Shown here in pieces: positions 24,503 through 32,558 of a stretch of DNA of 64,000 bases (positions within the stretch are counted from its first letter, which is position 1; each line of letters opens with the position of its first letter). The DNA lies in the NCBI RefSeq assembly GCF_002117125.1, contig NZ_CP019344.1:2074501-2138500 (forward strand), in the 5' to 3' direction. A program made the position numbers and the translations under genes. Origin of the DNA: Nonlabens spongiae. GTDB taxonomy: Bacteria > Bacteroidota > Bacteroidia > Flavobacteriales > Flavobacteriaceae. The notes beneath the pieces were generated by a model. The model was not told the origin of the DNA. It saw only the letters and a program-made list of their open reading frames with translations, and did not search any database.

Positions 24503-25697
24503 TCTTCATGGCGCTATCCAACACATCATCTTGGAATTCTTTCAAATATGCTCTTGTGACATTGACATTGCGATGACCCATCGTTTCTCCAATGACATCC
24601 ATGGAAATTCCAGCATATTTCAAGTTTGTAGCGAAGCTGTGTCTAATTGTGTAACTAGTAACATTTGTTTCTATTCCAACTTTAGAAGCAATTTCTTTTA
24701 GATCTCGGTTGAATCGTTTCAACACCTTGGCTTTTCTGTTTTCAATCTGCATGGGAGTGAGACTATTTTTCAGTAAAATGGGAAAAATATAATCAGTCTC
24801 GTTGCCATGGCTCCGATACCAATTGAGAACAGTTTCAACTGGTGGCAAAATCTTTACAGAAAACTTACCTTTTGTTTTAGATCTTTTGTAAAGTATTCTA
24901 TCGCCTTCAATATCTGTCCACTTTAGCTTCATCATATCAACAAAATTCATCCCTCCTGTGTAATAGCTAAAAATCATATAGTTTTTTGAATCTATGAGCT
25001 TAGGTAATGTACTAACATCCAAATTTTCCATTAGTCTTATCTGATCCCGGGTAAGCGCTTTCTTTATGTTACTGCCTTTCAGTTTTGAGACCTTGTAAGT
25101 CTTGAATGGATAGTATTTTTGATTAGTAATGCCCTTTTTAATTGCTTCATTAAATAAGGCTCTAATCTCACGCATCTTAACACCTATGCCGCCATCTTGG
25201 TTACCATTCGTTCTCAAATAGGTTTCATACCTTAGCAAGAGTTCGGGAGTTAATTGATGGAATTTTAAAGTCCTCTTTTTTTGAAATTTGAAAAATGAAT
25301 TGAACGTATCTCTATGGGCTCTGGCATTTCCTGTTCTTCCCAGAAGCTGAAGTTCCTTGATCTTTTCTTCCCAAAATTCGGCTACTGTCATTTTTGACTT
25401 CTTAGTCCCTTTAAATTGTTCTTCAAACTGTTCTAAGGTAAAATCAATATCTGTAGCTATATACTCGTCGACAATTTCTAAAGCTTTGTGCTGCAATTGC
25501 AGTAAAATTCTATTGCGCTGAGAGCTATTGGGATGACTTTTCTTGAATTTCACGTTTTTCGCATCCCAATCTTTCAGAGCCGACGTTAGTCCTAAGGATA
25601 TAGTCTTTGACTTTCTATCTTTTACTATACGGAGCACTATTGGGTATTCTCCTTTGGAGTTTATTTTCTTGCGTAAGATGATTTTTATACTTGCCAT
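24492..25697 (-). CDS. Tyrosine recombinase (element integrase)
   Basis: A 401-residue site-specific integrase of the Bacteroidota type. It has an N-terminal arm-binding domain (about 1-85), a SAM-like core-binding domain (about 105-200) and a catalytic domain. The second-box RHSFAT (Arg near 352), the GH histidine near 375 and the nucleophile Tyr near 384 in TRAYL are present. The first catalytic Arg position reads TGGMNF instead of the usual RGM/LR form, so that Arg is absent or shifted. It presumably recombines the 48-bp tRNA-Asn sequence and binds the TGTTTGACC arms. It lies about 2.4 kb from the right attachment site. Confidence 0.9.
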   Translation of the reverse strand: MASIKIILRKKINSKGEYPIVLRIVKDRKSKTISLGLTSALKDWDAKNVKFKKSHPNSSQRNRILLQLQHKALEIVDEYIATDIDFTLEQFEEQFKGTKKSKMTVAEFWEEKIKELQLLGRTGNARAHRDTFNSFFKFQKKRTLKFHQLTPELLLRYETYLRTNGNQDGGIGVKMREIRALFNEAIKKGITNQKYYPFKTYKVSKLKGSNIKKALTRDQIRLMENLDVSTLPKLIDSKNYMIFSYYTGGMNFVDMMKLKWTDIEGDRILYKRSKTKGKFSVKILPPVETVLNWYRSHGNETDYIFPILLKNSLTPMQIENRKAKVLKRFNRDLKEIASKVGIETNVTSYTIRHSFATNLKYAGISMDVIGETMGHRNVNVTRAYLKEFQDDVLDSAMKKLL

Positions 25698-25764
25698 TTG
25701 TTTAATTTTTTGAAGAAGTGATGAATTCCCTATATAGAAAGCATGGAAAACATCACTTTGAGGT

Positions 25765-26655
25765 TTAAAAGTTGATAAGTGTGATAAATTTTGAGAGTAT
25801 CGACTCTCTTAGGCGTGATTTCAGGGTAACCAGATTATACCTTCGGAGAATAGAATCAAAATCACGAGAATGCCTCATTCTTGTAGTAGAACTCATTCTT
25901 TGCATATCTACCTCCCAATAATTGGGATTTTTGTATCTAGTAAGTTTTTCTCTGTCCGATTCATTTATATCAGACTCCTCGAAAGGATCTATTACCGTAA
26001 GTTCATCAAACCTTTCAAGCAGTTTTAAAAGTAGTCTCCTGAGATTTGCCTTGTTTTTAAGGTCTTTCAATTTGTATATACCTAGCTTCCTTAATTCCCT
26101 TGCCTTTAAAAACTTAATTTCGAACCGAAGCAGATTGTATGGTAACTTGTATTGCAGAGCCTTATCATAGATTTTAACTATATAATTGTTGTAAGTAAAC
26201 TGTTTGTACATTCCACTTCCTTCAAAACGACGAACTTGATTTGGACCTTTGAGCTTATGCATTAAGACATTGTTTTTGATAATAAGTGCTGCAGCTATAG
26301 GGATTTGAATATTGAAACCAAACTCAAGCTGAGTTAGATTTGACTGATCTAAACCACCGCATCTATAATCTATGTAGTCTATTGTTTTACATAAATCGTC
26401 ATATCCAAAATCATTATAATTATGAGCTCCCAGCCCCATTCTATCATTATGAGATTTATGAATAGAATTTTTGACATATCCATGCTTTTCAGTAACTGAT
26501 GCATCCATTGAATTAAAGCTAACTCTATAGGGATACCTTATTTTCCCAGAATGGAATTCAAATACTGTTTCCATCTCCTCAAAGTTGCAACTGCTAGAGA
26601 TATGTCGTTGAAAATCTGTCTTATCTCTCCAAAAAAGTCTAATGAAATCTATCAT
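25765..26655 (-). CDS. Rep-like replication initiation protein (phage/plasmid type)
   Basis: 296 residues, basic. The segments LTQLEFGFNI, VKIYDKALQY and LLRFEIKFLKARELRKLGI resemble replication initiation proteins of filamentous phages and small Bacteroidota plasmids, where a Tyr-containing strand nicks DNA for rolling-circle replication. I infer this from overall pattern; no exact family motif is certain. It overlaps the upstream HTH gene by four bases. If correct, the excised circle could replicate, and the protein might also serve in mobilization. The first ~49 codons also exist as a relic at 7953-8099. Confidence 0.55.
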   Translation of the reverse strand: MIDFIRLFWRDKTDFQRHISSSCNFEEMETVFEFHSGKIRYPYRVSFNSMDASVTEKHGYVKNSIHKSHNDRMGLGAHNYNDFGYDDLCKTIDYIDYRCGGLDQSNLTQLEFGFNIQIPIAAALIIKNNVLMHKLKGPNQVRRFEGSGMYKQFTYNNYIVKIYDKALQYKLPYNLLRFEIKFLKARELRKLGIYKLKDLKNKANLRRLLLKLLERFDELTVIDPFEESDINESDREKLTRYKNPNYWEVDMQRMSSTTRMRHSRDFDSILRRYNLVTLKSRLRESILSKFITLINF

Positions 26656-26963
26656 GGTATCTGGACTAAAGAGTTAGACCCAATACCGTTTTCAAGTATT
26701 TCAGAATCTGGGATAACCCTAGATTCTTCAATCCATTGATTTATTTCCTGTTTCTTGAAATAGATTTTCTTACCCCCAGGACAATAAAAGGGTATCTCAT
26801 TCTTACTAGTGAGCTTGTATACTGCCGACATAGAAATACCCAAATAGATAGATAGTTCCGCCACAGATAAAAACTCTTTTTGGAATGGTAATATTCCCGA
26901 CAATTCATGTGCAATTCTTTCTAATTGCTCTTTTGTAAAAAACTTATTTTCAATAGTTTCCAT
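26652..26963 (-). CDS. Excisionase-like HTH protein
   Basis: A 103-residue protein with a central winged-helix domain of the excisionase/HTH_17 type: FLSVAELSIYLGISMSAVYKL, then a wing (IPFYCPGGKKIYFKK) and QEINQWIEE. Such proteins bend attachment-site DNA and direct excision, or activate replication genes. It starts an apparent operon with the Rep-like gene (four-base overlap). The position near the right attachment site fits a recombination directionality factor. Confidence 0.82.
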   Translation of the reverse strand: METIENKFFTKEQLERIAHELSGILPFQKEFLSVAELSIYLGISMSAVYKLTSKNEIPFYCPGGKKIYFKKQEINQWIEESRVIPDSEILENGIGSNSLVQIP

Positions 26964-27091
26964 AATTTAAAAATTATGGACATAGGCCTATATCCGTATT
27001 TGATATGGCACAAAGAAATAGCACGCATCTAATTGATTATCAAAAGTGTAATAAGAATGTAAGGTAAAGTGTAAGGTGAAAGTTTAGCTAC

Positions 27092-27952
27092 TTAAGAAGC
27101 ATTTATTATCAAGTCTATTTCTTTACTGATAGCCTCGTCTCTTGCGGTCGTTTTGATACGAGTTCTGTTATAATTGGTTTCGCTAAGCATTGTTTTTTGC
27201 TTAGAAAAAAACCTGCCTGACCTTTCGATATTCTTAGCGTTTAGTGAAGTAAACAAAGGTCTGAGTTTTTCAATAAACTGTTTGGCTGTAGAGTTTGTAC
27301 AATTAAAATAAATTACTGTTTCCGGGCCTGAAGGGTTTTCAAGAAATACTTCCATGAAAGTATCTTCCCCTACTACATCCCATTCAATAATTTCATATTT
27401 TACTGCTATCTCATAAATATCTCTGAACTGATTTTTAGTAATCGAGTCTTTAAAACCGAAAAAAGAAAGTTTTTTATTCCCAGAGGGAAAAACAAATTCC
27501 TCAAGACCATATCTTTCATGCAGATGACTTTGGATAGCCTGTAAACTCTCAATTAAATAAGTGTCTGGGGAGCCCTGTTTCTGAACATTCAATCTAATAT
27601 GATATAATTCACGATTGATGTTATTCAATATCATTTTAGCAGATTCGGAGGATTCTGCTTGTTTATATACTAGCTTATCAATAGAATCAATTGCGTCCTT
27701 AGTTCTCCTTGATAATTCAGTCTTATATTTTTCGTAGAAACTGTAGATAACTGGCGCTTCTACAGGATCATTTATAGTACCATCCGAGAATAAGCCAATA
27801 TATGTTACTAATCCTTGTTTATAGTCGTGGGATTTTACCAAGGATCCATATGTTTCAAGAATACGAGATACAGAATCAACTTTAAGAGCTTCTAATTTCT
27901 TTGGGTCAACTACATCTCTAAAATACTTAAAAATTTTATGAGGATCGGACAT
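27092..27952 (-). CDS. Unknown 286-residue element protein
   Basis: A 286-residue soluble, helix-rich protein starting MSDPHKIFKYFRD. It has no signal peptide, membrane segment or known catalytic motif. The middle part has an LIESLQAIQSHLHERYG helix; the C-terminal third is strongly basic (RSGRFFSKQKTM, NYNRTRIKTTARDE), which could bind nucleic acid. I do not recognise the family. It is the last gene before the tRNA and its first 120 residues are duplicated at 8096-8458, so it is a stable part of the right end of this element type. Confidence 0.65.
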   Translation of the reverse strand: MSDPHKIFKYFRDVVDPKKLEALKVDSVSRILETYGSLVKSHDYKQGLVTYIGLFSDGTINDPVEAPVIYSFYEKYKTELSRRTKDAIDSIDKLVYKQAESSESAKMILNNINRELYHIRLNVQKQGSPDTYLIESLQAIQSHLHERYGLEEFVFPSGNKKLSFFGFKDSITKNQFRDIYEIAVKYEIIEWDVVGEDTFMEVFLENPSGPETVIYFNCTNSTAKQFIEKLRPLFTSLNAKNIERSGRFFSKQKTMLSETNYNRTRIKTTARDEAISKEIDLIINAS

Positions 27953-27990
27953 TGGACTACTTCTGGATAGGTTACATGATAAAGATAAAA

Positions 27991-28010
27991 TGTTTGACCT
28001 ATGTTTGACC
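27991..28010. repeat. Two TGTTTGACC repeats, right end of element
   Basis: TGTTTGACC at 27991 and 28002, 11-bp spacing, about 50 bp inside the right 48-bp repeat. They match the three copies near the left end. Confidence 0.75.
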
Positions 28011-28023
28011 TAGGGAAAATAAA

Positions 28024-28051
28024 AAAGCCACTCAGTTTCCTGAATGGCTTT
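28024..28051 (-). terminator. Terminator of tRNA-Asn
   Basis: On the minus strand, AAAGCCATTCAG-GAAA-CTGAGTGGCTTT (12 bp with one G-T pair), followed by TTTATTTT, 12 bases after the tRNA. The element supplies it, and the relic at 8530 has the same hairpin. Confidence 0.85.
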
Positions 28052-28058
28052 CTATTGC

Positions 28059-28106
28059 TTTGCTCCCCCTCTTGGGCTCGAACCAAGGACCCTCTGATTA
28101 ACAGTC
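28059..28106. repeat. Right attachment site (inside tRNA-Asn)
   Basis: A 48-bp sequence identical to 9908-9955, from the anticodon loop of tRNA-Asn through its 3' end and four bases beyond. Integration here rebuilds the whole tRNA. Confidence 0.9.
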
Positions 28107-28136
28107 AGATGCTCTAACCAACTGAGCTAAGGAGGA
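28063..28136 (-). tRNA. tRNA-Asn (GTT)
   Basis: A 74-base cloverleaf on the minus strand. The acceptor TCCTCCT pairs with AGGGGGA (one T-G pair), the anticodon loop CTGTTAA gives GTT, and a GGTTCGAGCC T arm is present. Its 3' half is the integration target of the neighbouring element and is duplicated at 9908-9955. Confidence 0.97.
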
Positions 28137-28249
28137 CTGTGATATACACAAACTTAAACGGTCAGCAAGGCTGTTTGCTTAAGCGAGGGCAAATATAATA
28201 TCTTTTCAGAATTCCAACGAATTTTCAAGAAAAAATTTGAACCCAAAAT

Positions 28250-30265
28250 CTAATTTTTAATCGGTGGGAGTTGCTGCTCGATTCCAGCCTCATCTCCTAC
28301 TCTTACTTCACTTGATCCCAAAATCGTAACCTGTCCTACCGTAAAGTCTTCTTCATCAGCTTCAAAGATGTTATCTACATATTTCTGCGGGTTGCGATCT
28401 ATATACGGGAACCATGTGCTGTGGATCTGGATCATGATGCGGTGTCCTTTTTTGAACGTGTGCAAAATATCCTGCAACGGGAAGCGCACCTGCTCCTGAC
28501 TATTTTCTTTAAAAGGCTCAGGGTTTGCAAAACTGTTTCTGAAGCGGCCTCTGAAGGTTTCAGCGCGCACGAGTTGCTGGTATCCGGCTAGAGTTACATG
28601 TTTAGGAGTTTGCTCCTCGTTCTCCATATCATCTGGGTACACGTCAATCAGCTTCACGATAAAGTCGGCGTCTGTGATGCCGTTGAGGATTACGTCCAGC
28701 TGTGCCTGAATCTCACCAGCCAAAGTCATGTCCTCACCTAGAACATCCGTTTGAAAAGTGAGTACATCAGGTCTACGGCTTGCGTGACGTTGATCATCAG
28801 TCATGTAGGCTCTGGGTGTAAAGGTTACCGGCGTCACTTCACTTCTAAATGGAACTGGTTTTGAAGGATCGCTGGTGTAGGTAAACCTTACAGATTGATT
28901 CTTAGGCTCGTTGATAGTCAACTTTCCACCTTTCTCAAAGCCCAAGACAACCGCCTTATTCTTAGGTGGCCATTCTGCAAATTGATCCCATTCCTTTTTA
29001 CCAGTATCAAACATATAGGCTTCAGGCAACTCTGGGTTTTTCTTCCCTTTTAAGTGGTGCTCAAAAAACGGCGTTTCTATTTTCTTCTGGTAAAACGTTG
29101 AGATACTATCGCCAAAAACAATATGATTCACCATCTGTGTGCCTGGTTCGCGCGCCCAGTTCCCGTGGCTCCACGGTCCCATAACGATAGTATTGTTCTT
29201 GTTTTTGGGATTGCGTCTTTCTACATTTTTGTAAATATTCAGTGGTCCGTATAAATCCTCGGCATCAAACCAGCCTCCTACGGTCATCACCGCATGGTCC
29301 ACATCATCCAAATGGTTGATGATGGCTCGCTTTTGCCAGAATTCATCGTAATTGGGATGCTCGACCACATCTTGCCAAAAGAAGTTATCTGGAAAAATCT
29401 TTTCAGTCACGGTTTTCAATGGTCCTATCTTCATGTTGAATGCGTAAGAATCTGACATATCTCCCATTTCTCGCATGGCGTCCCACTTGTCACTATACCA
29501 GCTTTCAGTCGTAGGCTCTGTCTGGTGTCCAAAAACGGGATAAGCCCTCAAATAGCTCTGTAAAGTCGCTCCCATGTGGTGAAAATCATCAAAAAAGAAA
29601 TCACCTATGGGTGCTTGAGGGGAACTCGCAACGAGCGCTGGGTGTGCTTCTGGCAGGGCTGCAGCGGTGTAAAATCCTGGGTAGGATATTCCCCATTGCC
29701 CCACTCTTCCATTATTATTAGGAACGTTCTTCACGATAAAATCAATCGTGTCATAGGTATCAGAACTCTCGTCGATATCCTTTTTATTACGCACGTTATT
29801 GCCCGGGATGTGTGGACGCATGTTGTCAAAGTCACCCTCGCTCATCCAGCGGCCTCGCACATCTTGGTATACAAAAATGTAACCGTCTTCCATCATGTAT
29901 TTGTTAGGGCCCAGCGATCTTTTGAAATCGTTTTCTCCATAAGGCGCCACGCTGTAACAGGTGCGTTGCAACATGATTGGGTATTTACGCGAGGTGTCCT
30001 TAGGTGCATAGACTACGGTATACAACTTGACGCCATCGCGCATGGGGATTTGATGAACGGTTTTTGTGTAGTTTTTCTCTACGTAGCTAGTGGATTCTTG
30101 CGCTTTTCCTCCTACGCTGATTCCAAATAGTATTAGGAATAAGTACGCTTTCGCGAAAGCGAACTTACTAAAACTCTTATGCATGCTCTGGTGGACAGGC
30201 GCGATCCCAATAGTTATCGGGACGAGAACTAAAAAACTTATCAGAAATAATGTAATTGATCTCAT
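28250..30265 (-). CDS. CocE/NonD family hydrolase (S15 peptidase-like)
   Basis: Up to 671 residues. An N-terminal signal is followed by an alpha/beta hydrolase domain of the X-Pro dipeptidyl peptidase/cocaine esterase family: the oxyanion strand YQDVRGRWMS near 137, nucleophile GISYPG near 192, and later catalytic Asp and His regions (GGWFDAEDLYG, MGPWSHGNW). The C-terminal half is the jelly-roll domain typical of the family. Two starts are possible: ATG at 30265, or ATG at 30184 (MHKSFSK). Between them lies a CAATAGTTATCGGG-type repeat and, just after the second, a palindrome copy encoding FAFAKA, so the signal peptide region has been rebuilt by repeats. Probably a periplasmic ester or peptide hydrolase. 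Confidence 0.88.
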   Translation of the reverse strand: MRSITLFLISFLVLVPITIGIAPVHQSMHKSFSKFAFAKAYLFLILFGISVGGKAQESTSYVEKNYTKTVHQIPMRDGVKLYTVVYAPKDTSRKYPIMLQRTCYSVAPYGENDFKRSLGPNKYMMEDGYIFVYQDVRGRWMSEGDFDNMRPHIPGNNVRNKKDIDESSDTYDTIDFIVKNVPNNNGRVGQWGISYPGFYTAAALPEAHPALVASSPQAPIGDFFFDDFHHMGATLQSYLRAYPVFGHQTEPTTESWYSDKWDAMREMGDMSDSYAFNMKIGPLKTVTEKIFPDNFFWQDVVEHPNYDEFWQKRAIINHLDDVDHAVMTVGGWFDAEDLYGPLNIYKNVERRNPKNKNNTIVMGPWSHGNWAREPGTQMVNHIVFGDSISTFYQKKIETPFFEHHLKGKKNPELPEAYMFDTGKKEWDQFAEWPPKNKAVVLGFEKGGKLTINEPKNQSVRFTYTSDPSKPVPFRSEVTPVTFTPRAYMTDDQRHASRRPDVLTFQTDVLGEDMTLAGEIQAQLDVILNGITDADFIVKLIDVYPDDMENEEQTPKHVTLAGYQQLVRAETFRGRFRNSFANPEPFKENSQEQVRFPLQDILHTFKKGHRIMIQIHSTWFPYIDRNPQKYVDNIFEADEEDFTVGQVTILGSSEVRVGDEAGIEQQLPPIKN
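30147..30160. repeat. Palindrome GCTTTCGCGAAAGC, copy 4
   Basis: Perfect copy in the signal-peptide coding part of the CocE-like gene, read as AFAKA. Confidence 0.95.
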
Positions 30266-30280
30266 AATATTAGAAATAAA

Positions 30281-30309
30281 AATCCCTGCACTTTTAAGGG
30301 TGCAGGGAT
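30281..30309 (-). terminator. Terminator of the M13 peptidase gene
   Basis: ATCCCTGCAC/GTGCAGGGAT stem, 10 bp, with TTTTTATTTC on the minus strand after the stem. Confidence 0.85.
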
Positions 30310-30319
30310 GTATTATGTT

Positions 30320-32388
30320 TTACCAAATAACTACCCGCTTGTCAGGAGCGATGTACATGCTGTCCTTCTCAGTAATCTCAAAAGCTTCGTAAAAAGCTGG
30401 AATGTTGAGAAGCGGCGCGTAACCTCGATACATACCCGGTGAGTGCGTATCGTTTTTAATGCGCTGCATGAGTGCCTCCTCACGCATTTTAGTCCTCCAC
30501 ACGGTCGCCCAGCTCATGAAGAAGCGCTGGTTTTGCGTATAGCCGTCGATTTCTCCTGGGCTACCTTTATCCTCAAGCCACAACTGAAGTGCATCATAAG
30601 CGGCATTAACACCACCTAAATCGCCGATGTTCTCTCCCAAAGTAAACTTACCGTTGATATTCACACCTGGCATTACTTCAATGGCGTCAAATTGATCAGC
30701 AAGCTGATTCCCACGAGCTTCAAACTGTTCTTTATCCTTATCAGTCCACCAGTTAGTCATGTTACCCTCAGCATCAAATTTGGCACCTGAATCATCAAAA
30801 CCGTGAGAGATCTCATGCCCTATAACGGCTCCCATTCCTCCGAAATTGATCGCAGGATCTGCCTCATAGTTATAGAAAGGCGGCTGTAGTATTGCTGCTG
30901 GGAATACGATCTCGTTGTAATAAGGGTTGTAGTAGGCATTAACAGTTTGTGGGGCCATGAACCACTCGCTCTTATCTACTGGCTCACCCAGTTTTGACAT
31001 ATTATCCTCATGACTCCATTCCTGCACAGCCATCATGTTGTCAAAAAGATTCCCCCATTATCTAGGCTTTTGATCTCCATTTCAGAATAGTCTTTCCACT
31101 TGTCTGGATATCCTATTTTGATGGTCATGCCGTTCAATTTCTCGATAGCTTTTTCCTTAGTCTCCTCACCCATCCAATCAAGGTTATTGATGCGGTTTTC
31201 ATAAGCTTTCTTCACATAATCGATCATTTCCAGCGCCTTTTCTTTTGCTTCGGGCGGGAATTTCTCGTCTACATATAATTTACCCAATGCTTCACCTACC
31301 ACAGCATTTACGGTTCCCAGCGCACGCTCTTCTCTGGGACGTTGTTGCTTAGCTCCACGCATGGTTTTGCTGTAGAAATCCCAGTTTGCATCTTCTAGTT
31401 CTGTAGAAAGGTATCCAGCGGTATTGTCTAACAATGTCCATTTAAGATACTTCTTCATCATAGGCAGGTTTTTTGAGACCCACAGATCGCTCAATGCATC
31501 AAAGTACTTAGGCTGGCTCACGATAAGATTTTCAAATTCATCCACTCCCAATCCTTCAAAATAGGCTTGCCATTCCATTTGTGGCATGAGCTTTTTCAAC
31601 TCAGCTACGGTCATGGGGTTGTAAGTCAGCTCTGGCTTACGGCTTTGAACTTTGTCCAGACGTGGCGTTGCCATCTTGGTTTCAAAAGCCACAATGTCTG
31701 CGGCATCTTTTTTGGCGTTTGCAGCATCCGCTCCCACAAGTTTGAACATGCGAGCGATGTGCTGCTCATATTTTGCCAATTTCTCTTTACTGTCCTCATC
31801 ATCTTCCACGTAGTATTCTCTGGACATTCCCAGCGCTCCAGTTCCCAGATTAGCTACATTCTTATCGGTGTCCATGGCATCTGCACCCACATAAAAACCG
31901 AAGAATGGGCTTAATCCCTTTCTGGAAAGCTCCACCAGTAATGGTTGCATTTCTCCAAGAGATTGTACACCCTCGATTTTTTGCATGTAAGGCTTGATGG
32001 GCTCGTAACCTGTTTTGTTACGATTCTCAGTATCCATGATGCTTTGATATATATAAACCGCTTTTGCCTGATCAGAATCAGGATCTAGGTTCTCATCATT
32101 TCTGGCTTTATCGAGAATCGCTAGAACATCAGCTCTGGTGTCTTTTGCGAGCTTGTTGAACCCTCCCCACACGGTTTCATCTTCTGGAATTTGAACAGAG
32201 TCCAGCCATCTCCCGTTGACATAGCGATAAAAATCATTTTTGGGAGACACGCTGGTATCCATATAACCCAGTTCCAGACCTGGATAGTCTTTTTCTTCTA
32301 CCACTTCGGTAGTTTCCTTCTCATCCTTACAAGAGAAAGTCAAGGTGCCCACTATCGCTAGTGCTGGCAGTAATTTAGAGGCTTTCAT
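30320..32388 (-). pseudogene. M13 (neprilysin-like) metallopeptidase, split by a frameshift
   Basis: Two overlapping frames together give a normal M13 peptidase of about 690 residues. The first (31033-32388) has a lipoprotein signal (lipobox TFSC) and the N-terminal domain with NDFYRYVNGRWL. The second (30320-31036) has the zinc site HEISH, the GENIGDLGG motif and the C-terminal CxxW-like end VVIW. Reading breaks at a run of five G (plus-strand 31052-31056): adding one G restores NGG-LFDNMMAVQEW. This is a single-base loss, a sequencing error, or a slippery homopolymer. All catalytic residues are otherwise intact, so the damage is recent or not real. Confidence 0.85.
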
Positions 32389-32517
32389 GATACTAAAATT
32401 TTGAACTCCCTAAAATACCGCTTTGCCTTAAAAATTATGTTAAGGTATTGACAAGTAAATCAAAATTCGTCGTTCAACTGCGTAAATGTTTTGTCTTGTG
32501 AAAATTTGAAGTATCTC

Positions 32518-32531
32518 GCTTTCGCGAAAGC
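32518..32531. repeat. Palindrome GCTTTCGCGAAAGC, copy 5
   Basis: Perfect copy (18 bp with flanks) between the M13 gene and the type IX secreted protein gene. Confidence 0.95.
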
Positions 32532-32558
32532 GGAAACACTCAACCCATTAACTTATCA

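Larger units (their letters stand above)
9908..28106. mobile_element. Integrative element of about 18.2 kb in tRNA-Asn
   Basis: It is bounded by identical 48-bp copies of the tRNA-Asn 3' part (9908-9955 and 28059-28106). It encodes a tyrosine integrase, an excisionase-like HTH protein, a Rep-like protein, an ATPase plus DUF3871 pair, a RadC-like protein, an XRE regulator and a defence cargo (RES effector, type III R-M, Shedu-like nuclease, helicase). Repeats TGTTTGACC lie just inside both ends. I see no relaxase, type IV secretion or phage structural genes, so it probably needs a helper to move between cells. Confidence 0.85.

Noticed and set aside
29576..30130. A 184-codon plus-strand frame in the CocE-like gene
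   Set aside because: It is antisense to a well-supported hydrolase and shows no recognisable domain.
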